DNA from: Nocardioides sp. W7
Lineage (GTDB): Bacteria > Actinomycetota > Actinomycetes > Propionibacteriales > Nocardioidaceae
Assembly (NCBI RefSeq): GCF_022919075.1
Contig: NZ_CP095078.1
Location: forward strand, 5,146,001 to 5,210,000
DNA: 64,000 bases
Direction of reading: 5' to 3'
This document shows, in pieces, positions 39,902 to 47,105 of the stretch; the first letter of the stretch is position 1; each line of letters begins with the position of its first letter. Made by a program: the position numbers and the translations under genes. Below the pieces are notes generated by a model that searched no databases, had not been told where the DNA came from, and was given only the letters and a program-made list of their open reading frames with translations.

Positions 39902-41242
39902 ATGCCCATCGTGAACTCCACCGGACCGGTCGACAATGACCGCGACCTGACGTACGCCGTCATCGGCGCGGGACCCTCGGGCCTGGCCGCGGCCCGGAAC
40001 CTGCAGCAGGCCGGGCTGCCCTGGGCGGGCTACGAGCTCGCCGCCGGCGTCGGCGGCCTGTGGGACGCCTCGGCGCCGCGCAGCACCGTCTACGACTCGG
40101 CGCACCTGATCTCGTCGCGGACGACGACCCAGTTCAGCGAGTTCCCGATGCGCGAGGGCGTCGCCGACTACCCGTCGCACCGCGAGCTGCTCGACTACTT
40201 CCGCGACTTCGCGACCGCCTTCGACCTGACCCCGGGCTTCGAGTTCGGCTCCGAGGTGACGGCGGTCGTCCCGCACCCCGAGGGCGGCTTCACGGTCACC
40301 GCCCGGTCGGCGGCGGGCAGCCACGACACCCGCCACGCGGGCGTGCTGGTCGCCAACGGCACCCTGAGCGAGCCGAACGTGCCGACCTTCGCGGGCTCCT
40401 TCGACGGCGAGCTGTTCCACACCAGCGCGTACAAGTCCGCCACCGTCTTCGCCGGCAAGCGGGTGCTGATCGTCGGCGCCGGCAACTCCGGCTGCGACAT
40501 CGCCGTCGACGCCGTCCACCACGCCGCGTCCGTCGACCTGTCGGTGCGCCGCGGCTACCACTTCGTGCCGAAGTACGTCTTCGGCAAGCCCGCGGACACC
40601 CTCAACCAGCGCAAGAGGCCGCTGCCGCCGCGGATCAAGCAGGCGGTCGACTCGCGGGTCCTGCGGATGTTCACCGGCGACCCGACCCGGTTCGGCTTCC
40701 CGAAGCCGGACCACCGGATCTACGAGTCGCACCCGATCGTGAACTCGCTGGTGCTGCACCACCTCGGCCACGGCGACCTGGCCGTCAGGCCAGATGTACG
40801 TCGGTTCGCGGGAGGGAACGTCGACTTCGTCGATGGAAGCAGCCGTTCGTACGACGTCGTGGTGCTGGCCACCGGCTACCACCTGCACTACCCGTTCCTG
40901 GACCCGGCGCTGCTGCGCTGGCGGGGCCGGGGCTCGGCGCCGGACCTCTACCTCAACATCTTCAGCGCCGCGCACCGCGACCTGTTCGTGCTCGGGATGA
41001 TCGAGGCGTCCGGGATCGGCTGGCAGGGCCGCTACGAGCAGGCCGAGCTGGTGGCGGCGTACCTCCGGGCGCGGCGGGAGGACCCCGCGGCCGTCGCCGC
41101 CTTCGACGCCCGGGTCTCCGGGCCGCGGCCGGACCTCTCCGGCGGCTACCGCTACCTCGGGCTCGAGCGGATGTCCTACTACGTCAACAAGGACGCCTAC
41201 CGGTCCGCGGTGCGTGCCGAGATCGAGGAGCTGCAGCCGTGA
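39902..41242 (+). CDS. Flavin-containing monooxygenase (FMO family)
   Basis: 446-aa FAD/NADPH monooxygenase. FAD site GAGPSGLAAARN (22-33), NADPH site VLIVGAGNSGCDIAVD, the FMO fingerprint FDGELFHTSAYK (FxGxxxHxxxYK pattern) and VVLATGYHLHYPF near the C-terminus. It may oxidise a heteroatom or perform Baeyer-Villiger insertion. The ATG at 39902 is taken; an in-frame GTG at 39884 would add six residues. It begins an operon with a BASS transporter and an epimerase/dehydratase, each joined by a 4-bp GTGA overlap. Confidence 0.92.
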   Translation: MPIVNSTGPVDNDRDLTYAVIGAGPSGLAAARNLQQAGLPWAGYELAAGVGGLWDASAPRSTVYDSAHLISSRTTTQFSEFPMREGVADYPSHRELLDYFRDFATAFDLTPGFEFGSEVTAVVPHPEGGFTVTARSAAGSHDTRHAGVLVANGTLSEPNVPTFAGSFDGELFHTSAYKSATVFAGKRVLIVGAGNSGCDIAVDAVHHAASVDLSVRRGYHFVPKYVFGKPADTLNQRKRPLPPRIKQAVDSRVLRMFTGDPTRFGFPKPDHRIYESHPIVNSLVLHHLGHGDLAVRPDVRRFAGGNVDFVDGSSRSYDVVVLATGYHLHYPFLDPALLRWRGRGSAPDLYLNIFSAAHRDLFVLGMIEASGIGWQGRYEQAELVAAYLRARREDPAAVAAFDARVSGPRPDLSGGYRYLGLERMSYYVNKDAYRSAVRAEIEELQP

Positions 41243-42168
41243 CCGATGTCGACAACATCCGGATCGCGTTCGAGGAGTCGTCGCTGACGACCCTGAAGAT
41301 CGTGATCGGGGCGATCCTGTTCGGGATCGCCCTGGACACCAAGCTGGAGTCCTTCGCCGCCGCGCTCAAGCGCCCCGGGGTGATCGCGATCGGGGTGGTG
41401 GCGCAGTTCCTGCTGCTGCCCGCGATCACCTTCGTGCTGACCCTGGTGCTCGACCTGCGCGGCTCCGTCGCGCTCGGCCTGATCCTGGTCGCCTGCTGCC
41501 CGCCCGGCAACGTGTCCAACATCCTCACCCACCGCTCCGGCGGCGACGTCGGACTGTCGGTGTCGATGACGGCGGTCAGCAACGTGCTGGCGATCTTCCT
41601 GATGCCGCTCAACATGGCGTTCTGGGGCGGCCTGCACCCCACCGGCGACGAGCTGCTGAAGGACATCGACCTGAGCGCCGTCGACATGCTCGTCGAGATC
41701 GCCCTGGTCATCGGGGTGCCGTTCGCGGCCGGCATCACCATCGCCCGCTTCTGGCCCCGGGTCGCCGCGGTCGCCCATCGCATCGTGGGCCCGCTGTCGT
41801 ACGTCGGCCTCGCGGCGATCATCGCCGTCGGCGTGGCCCGCAACTGGGACATCTTCGTCGACTACATCGGCATCGTCCTGCTCGCCGTCTTCCTCCACGA
41901 CGCGCTGTCCCTGGCCCTCGGCTACGGCATCGGGCGGGCGACCCGGTTGCCCGACGCCAGCGTCCGCGCGATGACCTTCGAGGTCGGGATCCGCAACGCC
42001 GGCCTGGGCCTGCTGCTGGTCTTCAGCTACTTCGAAGGTCTGGGCGGCATGGCCCTGGTCGCCGCCTGGTGGGGCATCTGGGACATCGTCGCGGGCCTCG
42101 CGGTGGCGATCACCTGGCGCCGACTGCGCGGCCCGGCGGTCGTGACCCCCGAGCAGGTGCCGGCGTGA
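41239..42168 (+). CDS. Bile acid:sodium symporter (BASS) family transporter
   Basis: 309-aa transporter with about nine TM segments. Family motifs: the core LKIVIGAILFGIALDTKLESF, the crossing region CCPPGNVSNILTHRSGGDVGLSVSMTAVSNVLAIFLMP and FEVGIRNAGLGLLLVFSYFEGLGG. BASS proteins move sterols or organic anions with sodium. The GTG start overlaps the FMO stop by 4 bp. A related transporter is encoded at 61234-62115. Confidence 0.92.
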   Translation: MTDVDNIRIAFEESSLTTLKIVIGAILFGIALDTKLESFAAALKRPGVIAIGVVAQFLLLPAITFVLTLVLDLRGSVALGLILVACCPPGNVSNILTHRSGGDVGLSVSMTAVSNVLAIFLMPLNMAFWGGLHPTGDELLKDIDLSAVDMLVEIALVIGVPFAAGITIARFWPRVAAVAHRIVGPLSYVGLAAIIAVGVARNWDIFVDYIGIVLLAVFLHDALSLALGYGIGRATRLPDASVRAMTFEVGIRNAGLGLLLVFSYFEGLGGMALVAAWWGIWDIVAGLAVAITWRRLRGPAVVTPEQVPA

Positions 42169-43097
42169 TCCGGGTTCTCGTCACCGGCGGCAGCGGCTTC
42201 CTCGGCTCCTCGGTCGTCCGCGGCCTGGCCGCCGCGGGGCTGGACGTCACGAGCGCCGACCTGAGGGAGCCTTCCGCTGCCGCGCCCGGGGTCCACCACG
42301 TCCGGCTCGACGTGACCGACCCGGCCCTGGTCGACGCGGTCGTCGCCGAGGCCCGACCGGAGGTCGTCGTACACCTCGCGGCGATCGTGACACCCGGAGG
42401 CGAGTCGAACCGCGCGCTGGAGCGGGCCGTCGACGTCGACGGGACCCGGCACCTGCTCGACGCCTGCGTGGCCCACGGGGTACGCCGGGTCGTCGTCTCG
42501 TCCAGCGGCGCGGCGTACGGCTATCACCCCGACAACCCGGCGTGGATCACCGAGGACCAGCCGGTGCGCGGCAACGAGGAGTTCGCCTACAGCCACCACA
42601 AGCGGCTGGTCGAGGAGCTGCTCGGCTCCTACGGCTCGCTGGAGCAGGTGGTGCTGCGGATCGGCACGATCCTCGGCAACAGCGTCGACAACCAGATCAC
42701 GGCGCTGTTCGAGCGCAGGCGGCTGCTGCGGATCCGGGGCTCGGAGTCGCCGTTCGTCTTCATCTGGGACACCGACGTCGTCGCGATCGTCCAGCAGGCC
42801 GTCACCGGGCCGGTGACGGGTGTCTTCAACGTCGCCGGCGACGGCGCGCTCACCATCACCGAGATCGCCGGGCTGCTCGGCAAGCCGGTGCTGACCCTGC
42901 CCGAGCCGGTGATCCGGGCGGCGCTCGCCGTCGGCAAGCGGCTGGGGCTGACGGCGTACGGACCCGAGCAGACGATGTTCCTGCAGTACCGCCCCGTGCT
43001 CGCCAACGACCGACTCAAGACGGTCTTCGGCTACACCCCGTCGCGGACGTCGCGGGAAGCCTTCGATGACTGGCGTCACTCCCGCCGGTCATACTGA
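42165..43097 (+). CDS. NAD-dependent epimerase/dehydratase family protein
   Basis: 310-aa extended short-chain dehydrogenase. The cofactor site is VTGGSGFLGSSVVRGLAAAG, followed by VRLDVTD and VHLAAIVTPGGE. The catalytic YxxxK appears in FAYSHHKRLVEE with Ser in VVVSSSGAAYG. Substrate may be a sugar nucleotide, sterol-type hydroxyl or other alcohol. GTG at 42165 overlaps the transporter stop by 4 bp. The last codons carry the -10 box of ku. Confidence 0.9.
   Translation: MIRVLVTGGSGFLGSSVVRGLAAAGLDVTSADLREPSAAAPGVHHVRLDVTDPALVDAVVAEARPEVVVHLAAIVTPGGESNRALERAVDVDGTRHLLDACVAHGVRRVVVSSSGAAYGYHPDNPAWITEDQPVRGNEEFAYSHHKRLVEELLGSYGSLEQVVLRIGTILGNSVDNQITALFERRRLLRIRGSESPFVFIWDTDVVAIVQQAVTGPVTGVFNVAGDGALTITEIAGLLGKPVLTLPEPVIRAALAVGKRLGLTAYGPEQTMFLQYRPVLANDRLKTVFGYTPSRTSREAFDDWRHSRRSY
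43090..43095 (+). promoter_or_regulatory. Putative -10 box, leaderless ku mRNA
   Basis: CATACT, 7 nt before the ATG at 43103 and overlapping the end of the preceding gene. Confidence 0.4.
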
Positions 43098-43102
43098 TCA
43101 CT

Positions 43103-44050
43103 ATGCGTGCGATCTGGAAGGGTGCCGTCTCCTTCGGGCTGGTGAGCGTGCCCGTGAAGCTCTATGCCGCCACCGAGTCCCACGACGTGTCCTTCCGGCA
43201 GGTGCACGCCAAGGACGGCGGGCGGATCAAGTACCAGCGGGTCTGCGCGATCGACGGCGAGGAGGTGGCGTACGCCGACATCGCCAAGGGCTACGAGACC
43301 GAGGACGGCGAGATGGTCATCCTCACCGACGACGACCTGGCCGAGCTGCCGTCGACGTCCTCGCGGGAGATCGCGGTCGAGAAGTTCGTCCCGACCGAGC
43401 AGATCGACCCGATGATGTTCGAGAAGTCCTACTACCTCGAGCCCGAGAAGACCGGCGCGAAGCCGTACGCCCTGCTGCGCCAGGCCCTGCTCGACGCCGA
43501 CCGGATGGCCGTCGTGACCATCGCGCTGCGCCAGCGCACCTCGGTGGCGGTGCTGCGCGTCCGCGACGACGTGATCGTGCTCCAGACGATGATGTGGCCC
43601 GACGAGGTCCGCACCCCCGACTTCTCCGTCGAGTCCGGCGAGATCAAGCCGGCCGAGGTCAAGATGGCCAACATGCTCGTCGAGACCCTCGCCGGCGACT
43701 TCGACGCCGCCGAGTTCGAGGACGACTACGCCGGTGCCGTCGAGGCGCTGGTCAAGGCCAAGGTCGAGGGTGGCGAGGTCAAGCGCACCCCCACCTCCAC
43801 CAAGTCCTCCGGCGAGGTGGTCGACCTGCTCGCCGCCCTGCAGCGCTCGGTCGACGCGGCCAAGACCTCGCGCGGCGAGTCGACCGACTCCGGGGACGCC
43901 GACGACAGCGAGAGCGACTCGAAGCCGGCGAAGAAGACCCCGGCCAAGAAGTCTGCCGCGAAGAAGACGGCTGCGAAGAAGGCCCCCGCCAAGAAGCCCG
44001 CGGCCAAGAAGAGCACCACGAAGAAGGCCGCGGCCAAGAAGGCCAGCTGA
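43103..44050 (+). CDS. ku: DNA end-binding protein Ku
   Basis: 315-aa bacterial Ku homodimer subunit that threads onto double-strand break ends and recruits LigD. The core (about 1-255) starts MRAIWKGAVSFGLVSVPVKLYAATE and contains VPTEQIDPMMFEKSYYLEPEKTGAKPYALLRQALL. The last ~45 residues are a Lys/Ala-rich tail of repeated AKK units, a histone H1-like extension seen in other actinobacterial Ku proteins and thought to retain DNA. Polymerase and ligase partners are split genes at 35.0-37.6 kb, separated from ku by the lower-GC segment and the FMO operon. Confidence 0.97.
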   Translation: MRAIWKGAVSFGLVSVPVKLYAATESHDVSFRQVHAKDGGRIKYQRVCAIDGEEVAYADIAKGYETEDGEMVILTDDDLAELPSTSSREIAVEKFVPTEQIDPMMFEKSYYLEPEKTGAKPYALLRQALLDADRMAVVTIALRQRTSVAVLRVRDDVIVLQTMMWPDEVRTPDFSVESGEIKPAEVKMANMLVETLAGDFDAAEFEDDYAGAVEALVKAKVEGGEVKRTPTSTKSSGEVVDLLAALQRSVDAAKTSRGESTDSGDADDSESDSKPAKKTPAKKSAAKKTAAKKAPAKKPAAKKSTTKKAAAKKAS

Positions 44051-44219
44051 GTCCTGCCCTCGTCGCTCGTCCGGTCGTACGAACAGTGGTTCGAGAGGAC
44101 GTCGAGCACGGGATGGGTCGGCGGCGTTGCGGAGGTCCTGCGTCGTACCTGCAGTCCCTGGCGTCACTGCGGTGTCGAGGAACTCGCGCTTGTGTCGAGA
44201 TACTTCACGACACAGGAAC

Positions 44220-44247
44220 GAGTTTCTCCACCCAGGCGGAGAAACTC
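44220..44247. terminator. Bidirectional hairpin between ku and the MerR gene
   Basis: GAGTTTCTCC (44220-44229) pairs perfectly with GGAGAAACTC (44238-44247) around an 8-nt loop, 17 nt beyond the MerR gene stop. The rest of 44051-44263 holds no gene. Confidence 0.5.
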
Positions 44248-44263
44248 ATCGCACCGACCAGCG

Positions 44264-45049
44264 TCAGCCGCCCGCACCCCCGACGTCCAGCAGCCGACCG
44301 AGGGTCTGATCGACCCGGCGGGCCATCGCGAGCTCGAAGGTCGCGTCCAGCGCCTCGGTCGCGAGCTCGCGGAGCGCGTTGAGGGAGCGCTGCACGTCGG
44401 ACCACTGCTCGGGTGGTCGGCCGGCGGCCACGAACGGCTCCCAGACCCGCGCCACGAAGAGCTCGACGTAGATCCGCGCGACGCCGTCGGCGTGCTTGCG
44501 CAGCCGGGCGAGCAGGTCGAGCGCCTCGGTCACACTCAGGCCGAGCGAGGCCATCGCCGCCTCCCCCGCGGCCAGCAGCCGGGGCGCCAGCTCCTCGAGC
44601 TGCCCGTCGGCGCCCTCGCGCAGCAGGCCGAGTCGTACGGCGGCTCCCAGCACCTCGGCCGCCTCGTCCGGGCGGATCCGGAACCGCGCCACGAGCTCCT
44701 CGACGGTGGTCGTCCGGGGCTGGTCGTCGCCGAACATCCCCCGCGCCTGCTGGGTGAACGCGAGCAGCTGGTCGTCGGCGCGGACGTCGTCGTCGAGCAT
44801 CCGGGCGATGCCGTCGAGCTTGAGCCCGGCGGCTCGCAGGTCCTGGATCAGCCGGACCCGGGCGACGTGCTCGGGGCCGTAGAAGCCGGTGCGTCCGCGG
44901 ACCTCGGGCGGCGGCAGCAGCCGGCGCGACTGGTAGGAGCGCAGCGAGCGGACCGAGACGCTGGTGCGCCGGGAGAGCTCCTCGACGACGAACTCGTCGG
45001 CTTCCTCGGACTCCCCCGCTGACACGAGGGCGATCGTACCTCTGGACAT
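44264..45049 (-). CDS. MerR family transcriptional regulator
   Basis: 261-aa regulator. The MerR winged helix (about 20-90) reads FVVEELSRRTSVSVRSLRSYQSRRLLPPPEVRGRTGFYGPEHVARVRLIQDLRAAGLKLDGIARML, with the SY...LL.P pattern. The long C-terminal part (about 95-261) is helical and lacks the metal-binding Cys pair of classical MerR, so the ligand is unknown. The ATG at 45049 is 29 bp from the likely start of a divergent membrane-protein gene, with direct repeats between. It likely controls both. Confidence 0.85.
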   Translation of the reverse strand: MSRGTIALVSAGESEEADEFVVEELSRRTSVSVRSLRSYQSRRLLPPPEVRGRTGFYGPEHVARVRLIQDLRAAGLKLDGIARMLDDDVRADDQLLAFTQQARGMFGDDQPRTTTVEELVARFRIRPDEAAEVLGAAVRLGLLREGADGQLEELAPRLLAAGEAAMASLGLSVTEALDLLARLRKHADGVARIYVELFVARVWEPFVAAGRPPEQWSDVQRSLNALRELATEALDATFELAMARRVDQTLGRLLDVGGAGG

Positions 45050-45072
45050 TGTTACATCATTCGATGTTACAT
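45050..45072. promoter_or_regulatory. Two TGTTACAT repeats between divergent starts
   Basis: TGTTACAT at 45050-45057 and again at 45065-45072, a 15-bp direct repeat. Each carries the palindromic core TGTTACA. They fill the gap between the MerR start (45049) and the membrane-protein ATG (45079) and overlap both putative -10 regions. Confidence 0.5.
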
Positions 45073-45078
45073 AAAGAG

Positions 45079-46905
45079 ATGCAAGCAATTCGGACGCTCC
45101 CCGCCGTCGTGGAGGACCGACCCGCCGGGGCCGCCTCCCTGGACCAGGTCGCCATCGCCTCCGGGCTCGCCCTGGTGCTGACCGTCGCCCTGCTGGTCGT
45201 CGTCCTGGCCCACCGCACCGGCCGGCTGCGCGTGCTGGAGCGCCTGCTGCGCCGGATGGACGGCTCCCCGCTCTTCGGCGGCGTCGCCGCCTGGGCGAGC
45301 CTCCCGCTGATGGTCGCGATGATCTCGCTCGTCACGGCGCTCTTCGGCATGTACTGGGACATCTCGCTGCACATCGGCGTCGGTCGCGACGAGGGGCCGC
45401 TGGCCAACCCCGCGCACTACCCCATCCTCTTCGGGCTGTTCGGCATCTCCGCCGCCGGCGTGCTCGCGTGCGCCCTCCCCCGGGAGGACGAGATCGGCCC
45501 GTCCGGCATCCAGCTGGCGCCCGGCTGGCGGGCGCCGGCCGGCGGGCTGCTGCTGACCGGCGCCGGCAGCTACGCGCTGCTGGGCTTCCCGCTCGACGAC
45601 GTCTGGCACCGGATCTTCGGCCAGGACGTCACGCTGTGGGGGCCGACCCACCTGATGCTCATCGGCGGGGCCGGGCTCTCGCTGGTCGCGATGGCCGTGC
45701 TGCTGGAGGAGGGCCGCGCCGGCCGTCGGACCGAGGGCCGGGGCGGGCGCGCGGCGTACCTCCTCGGGTGCTCTCTCACCGGCGGCCTGCTCATCGGGAT
45801 GAGCGTCTTCCAGGCGGAGTACGACTTCGGCGTCGAGCAGTTCCGCCTCGTCCTCCAGCCGCTGATGATCGCCGCTGCGGCGGCGTTCAGCCTGGTCGTC
45901 GCCCGACTGTGGGTCGGCCGCGGGGCCGCCGTCGGGGCGGTCGTGTTCTACCTCGCGATCCGCGGCGGGGTGAGCGTGATCGTCGGCCCGGTGCTCGGCG
46001 AACTGTGGGCCGCCGTGCCGCTCTACCTCGTCGAGGCCCTGATCGTGGAGGCGGTCGCGGCCCGCTGGGCGCACCGACCCATGCTCGTCGGCGCGGTGAG
46101 CGGCGCTCTGATCGGGACCGTCGGCTTCGCCGCGGAGTACGCCTGGACCCAGGTCGCGTTCACCCTCGTCTGGACCACCGACATCGTGGTGGAGGGGCTC
46201 CTGCTCGCGACCCTCGGCGGGGTCGCCGGCGGCGTGCTCGCCGGTCTGCTGGTGCTCGGCCTGCGGCGCGAGCTGCCGGTCGTACGCCGGCCGCGGCTGG
46301 TCTTCGGGGCCGCACTGCTGGTGCTCGTCGGGGCGGTGACCAACGGCGTACTCGCCCTCGCCCCCTCCGGCCTGGAGGCCGAGACGACGATCGTCGCCGA
46401 CGAGCAGGGCCCCGACGGCCGGGAGGTCCAGGCGGAGTTCCGCTTCTCCGAGCCCCCGGTCGACGGCGAGGAGGCCTGGCTGACGGTCACGGCATGGCAG
46501 GGCGGGCGTGGCTCGGCGGGCCTGCACGTCCAACCACTGGAGGAGGTCTCGCCCACCCTGTGGCGGACCACCGAGCCGGTGCCGGTCGACGGCACCTGGA
46601 AGACCATGGTCCGTGTCCACGACGGCCGGTCGCTGCGCGCGATGCCGATCTACCTGCCCGAGGACGCCGCCCTCGACGAGCCCGCGGTACCCGTCGCGGA
46701 CGGTTCGGTGCGCGCCTTCGGCGAGGAGAAGCTGATCCTCCAGCGCGAGCTGAAGGACGACGTTCCGGGCTGGCTCTGGACGGTCGCCGGACTCGTGGTG
46801 CTCCTGTGCAGCCTGGTCCTCGTGCTCGGCCTCGGCTGGGGTGTCGGTCGCTACGCCCGCTCGCCCCGGCCGGAGGTCGAGCACCCGACCCCCGCGGGAG
46901 TCTGA
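45079..46905 (+). CDS. Polytopic membrane protein with duplicated D-H-G-D-P-H motif
   Basis: 608-aa membrane protein, family not recognised. About 10-12 TM segments occupy residues 25-425, followed by an exported domain (about 430-575, all-beta, with VQAEFRFSEPPVDGEEAWLTVTAW) and one last TM (about 578-602). Two similar stretches stand out: D94..H98..G102-x-D104..P111-x-H113 and D174..H177..G181-x-D183..P189-x-H191. They suggest a repeated metal- or heme-binding element in the membrane. The ATG at 45079 is chosen; an earlier ATG at 45064 lies inside the regulator repeat. A ribosome site is weak, so a leaderless start is possible. Confidence 0.78.
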   Translation: MQAIRTLPAVVEDRPAGAASLDQVAIASGLALVLTVALLVVVLAHRTGRLRVLERLLRRMDGSPLFGGVAAWASLPLMVAMISLVTALFGMYWDISLHIGVGRDEGPLANPAHYPILFGLFGISAAGVLACALPREDEIGPSGIQLAPGWRAPAGGLLLTGAGSYALLGFPLDDVWHRIFGQDVTLWGPTHLMLIGGAGLSLVAMAVLLEEGRAGRRTEGRGGRAAYLLGCSLTGGLLIGMSVFQAEYDFGVEQFRLVLQPLMIAAAAAFSLVVARLWVGRGAAVGAVVFYLAIRGGVSVIVGPVLGELWAAVPLYLVEALIVEAVAARWAHRPMLVGAVSGALIGTVGFAAEYAWTQVAFTLVWTTDIVVEGLLLATLGGVAGGVLAGLLVLGLRRELPVVRRPRLVFGAALLVLVGAVTNGVLALAPSGLEAETTIVADEQGPDGREVQAEFRFSEPPVDGEEAWLTVTAWQGGRGSAGLHVQPLEEVSPTLWRTTEPVPVDGTWKTMVRVHDGRSLRAMPIYLPEDAALDEPAVPVADGSVRAFGEEKLILQRELKDDVPGWLWTVAGLVVLLCSLVLVLGLGWGVGRYARSPRPEVEHPTPAGV

Positions 46906-46906
46906 G

Positions 46907-47026
46907 ATGGTCCCGCTCCACCTCGGCGCGCTGCACGGCGCGGAGGGGTTCGCGGTGCTCGTGCTCGCCCTCGGCCCGATGCTCGTCGCCGTCGCCACGG
47001 TGCTGTACCTGCGCTGGCGCGGGTGA
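46907..47026 (+). CDS. 39-aa single-pass membrane peptide
   Basis: Small protein MVPLHLGALHGAEGFAVLVL... with one TM (about 15-35) ending LRWRG. The ATG lies one base after the stop of the large membrane protein and a GGGAG ribosome site precedes it. Conserved spacing and the coupled position argue that it is an accessory subunit, like small peptides in respiratory or transport complexes (inference). Confidence 0.55.
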   Translation: MVPLHLGALHGAEGFAVLVLALGPMLVAVATVLYLRWRG

Positions 47027-47039
47027 TGGACCGCTCGTC

Positions 47040-47105
47040 GGGGTAGTCCGTCACACAGGGTTGGGTAAGAGCCCTCTTAGCCCCCCTGGTGTGACGGACT
47101 ACCCC
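47040..47105. terminator. Large bidirectional hairpin, 17-bp perfect stem
   Basis: Left arm 47040-47056 and right arm 47089-47105 are perfect inverted copies beginning GGGGTAGTCCG. The 32-nt loop contains a smaller hairpin AAGAG-CC-CTCTT. It ends convergent genes and overlaps the stop codon of the carboxyltransferase gene (47099-47101). Confidence 0.6.

Noticed and set aside
39697..39963. 88-aa minus-strand frame in the low-GC region
   Set aside because: Overlaps the FMO start, has no ribosome site and no protein-like features.
44191..44214. Inverted repeat TGTGTCG ... CGACACA with 10-bp spacer after ku
   Set aside because: Seven-bp arms in a gap between convergent genes; no promoter nearby and no clear role.
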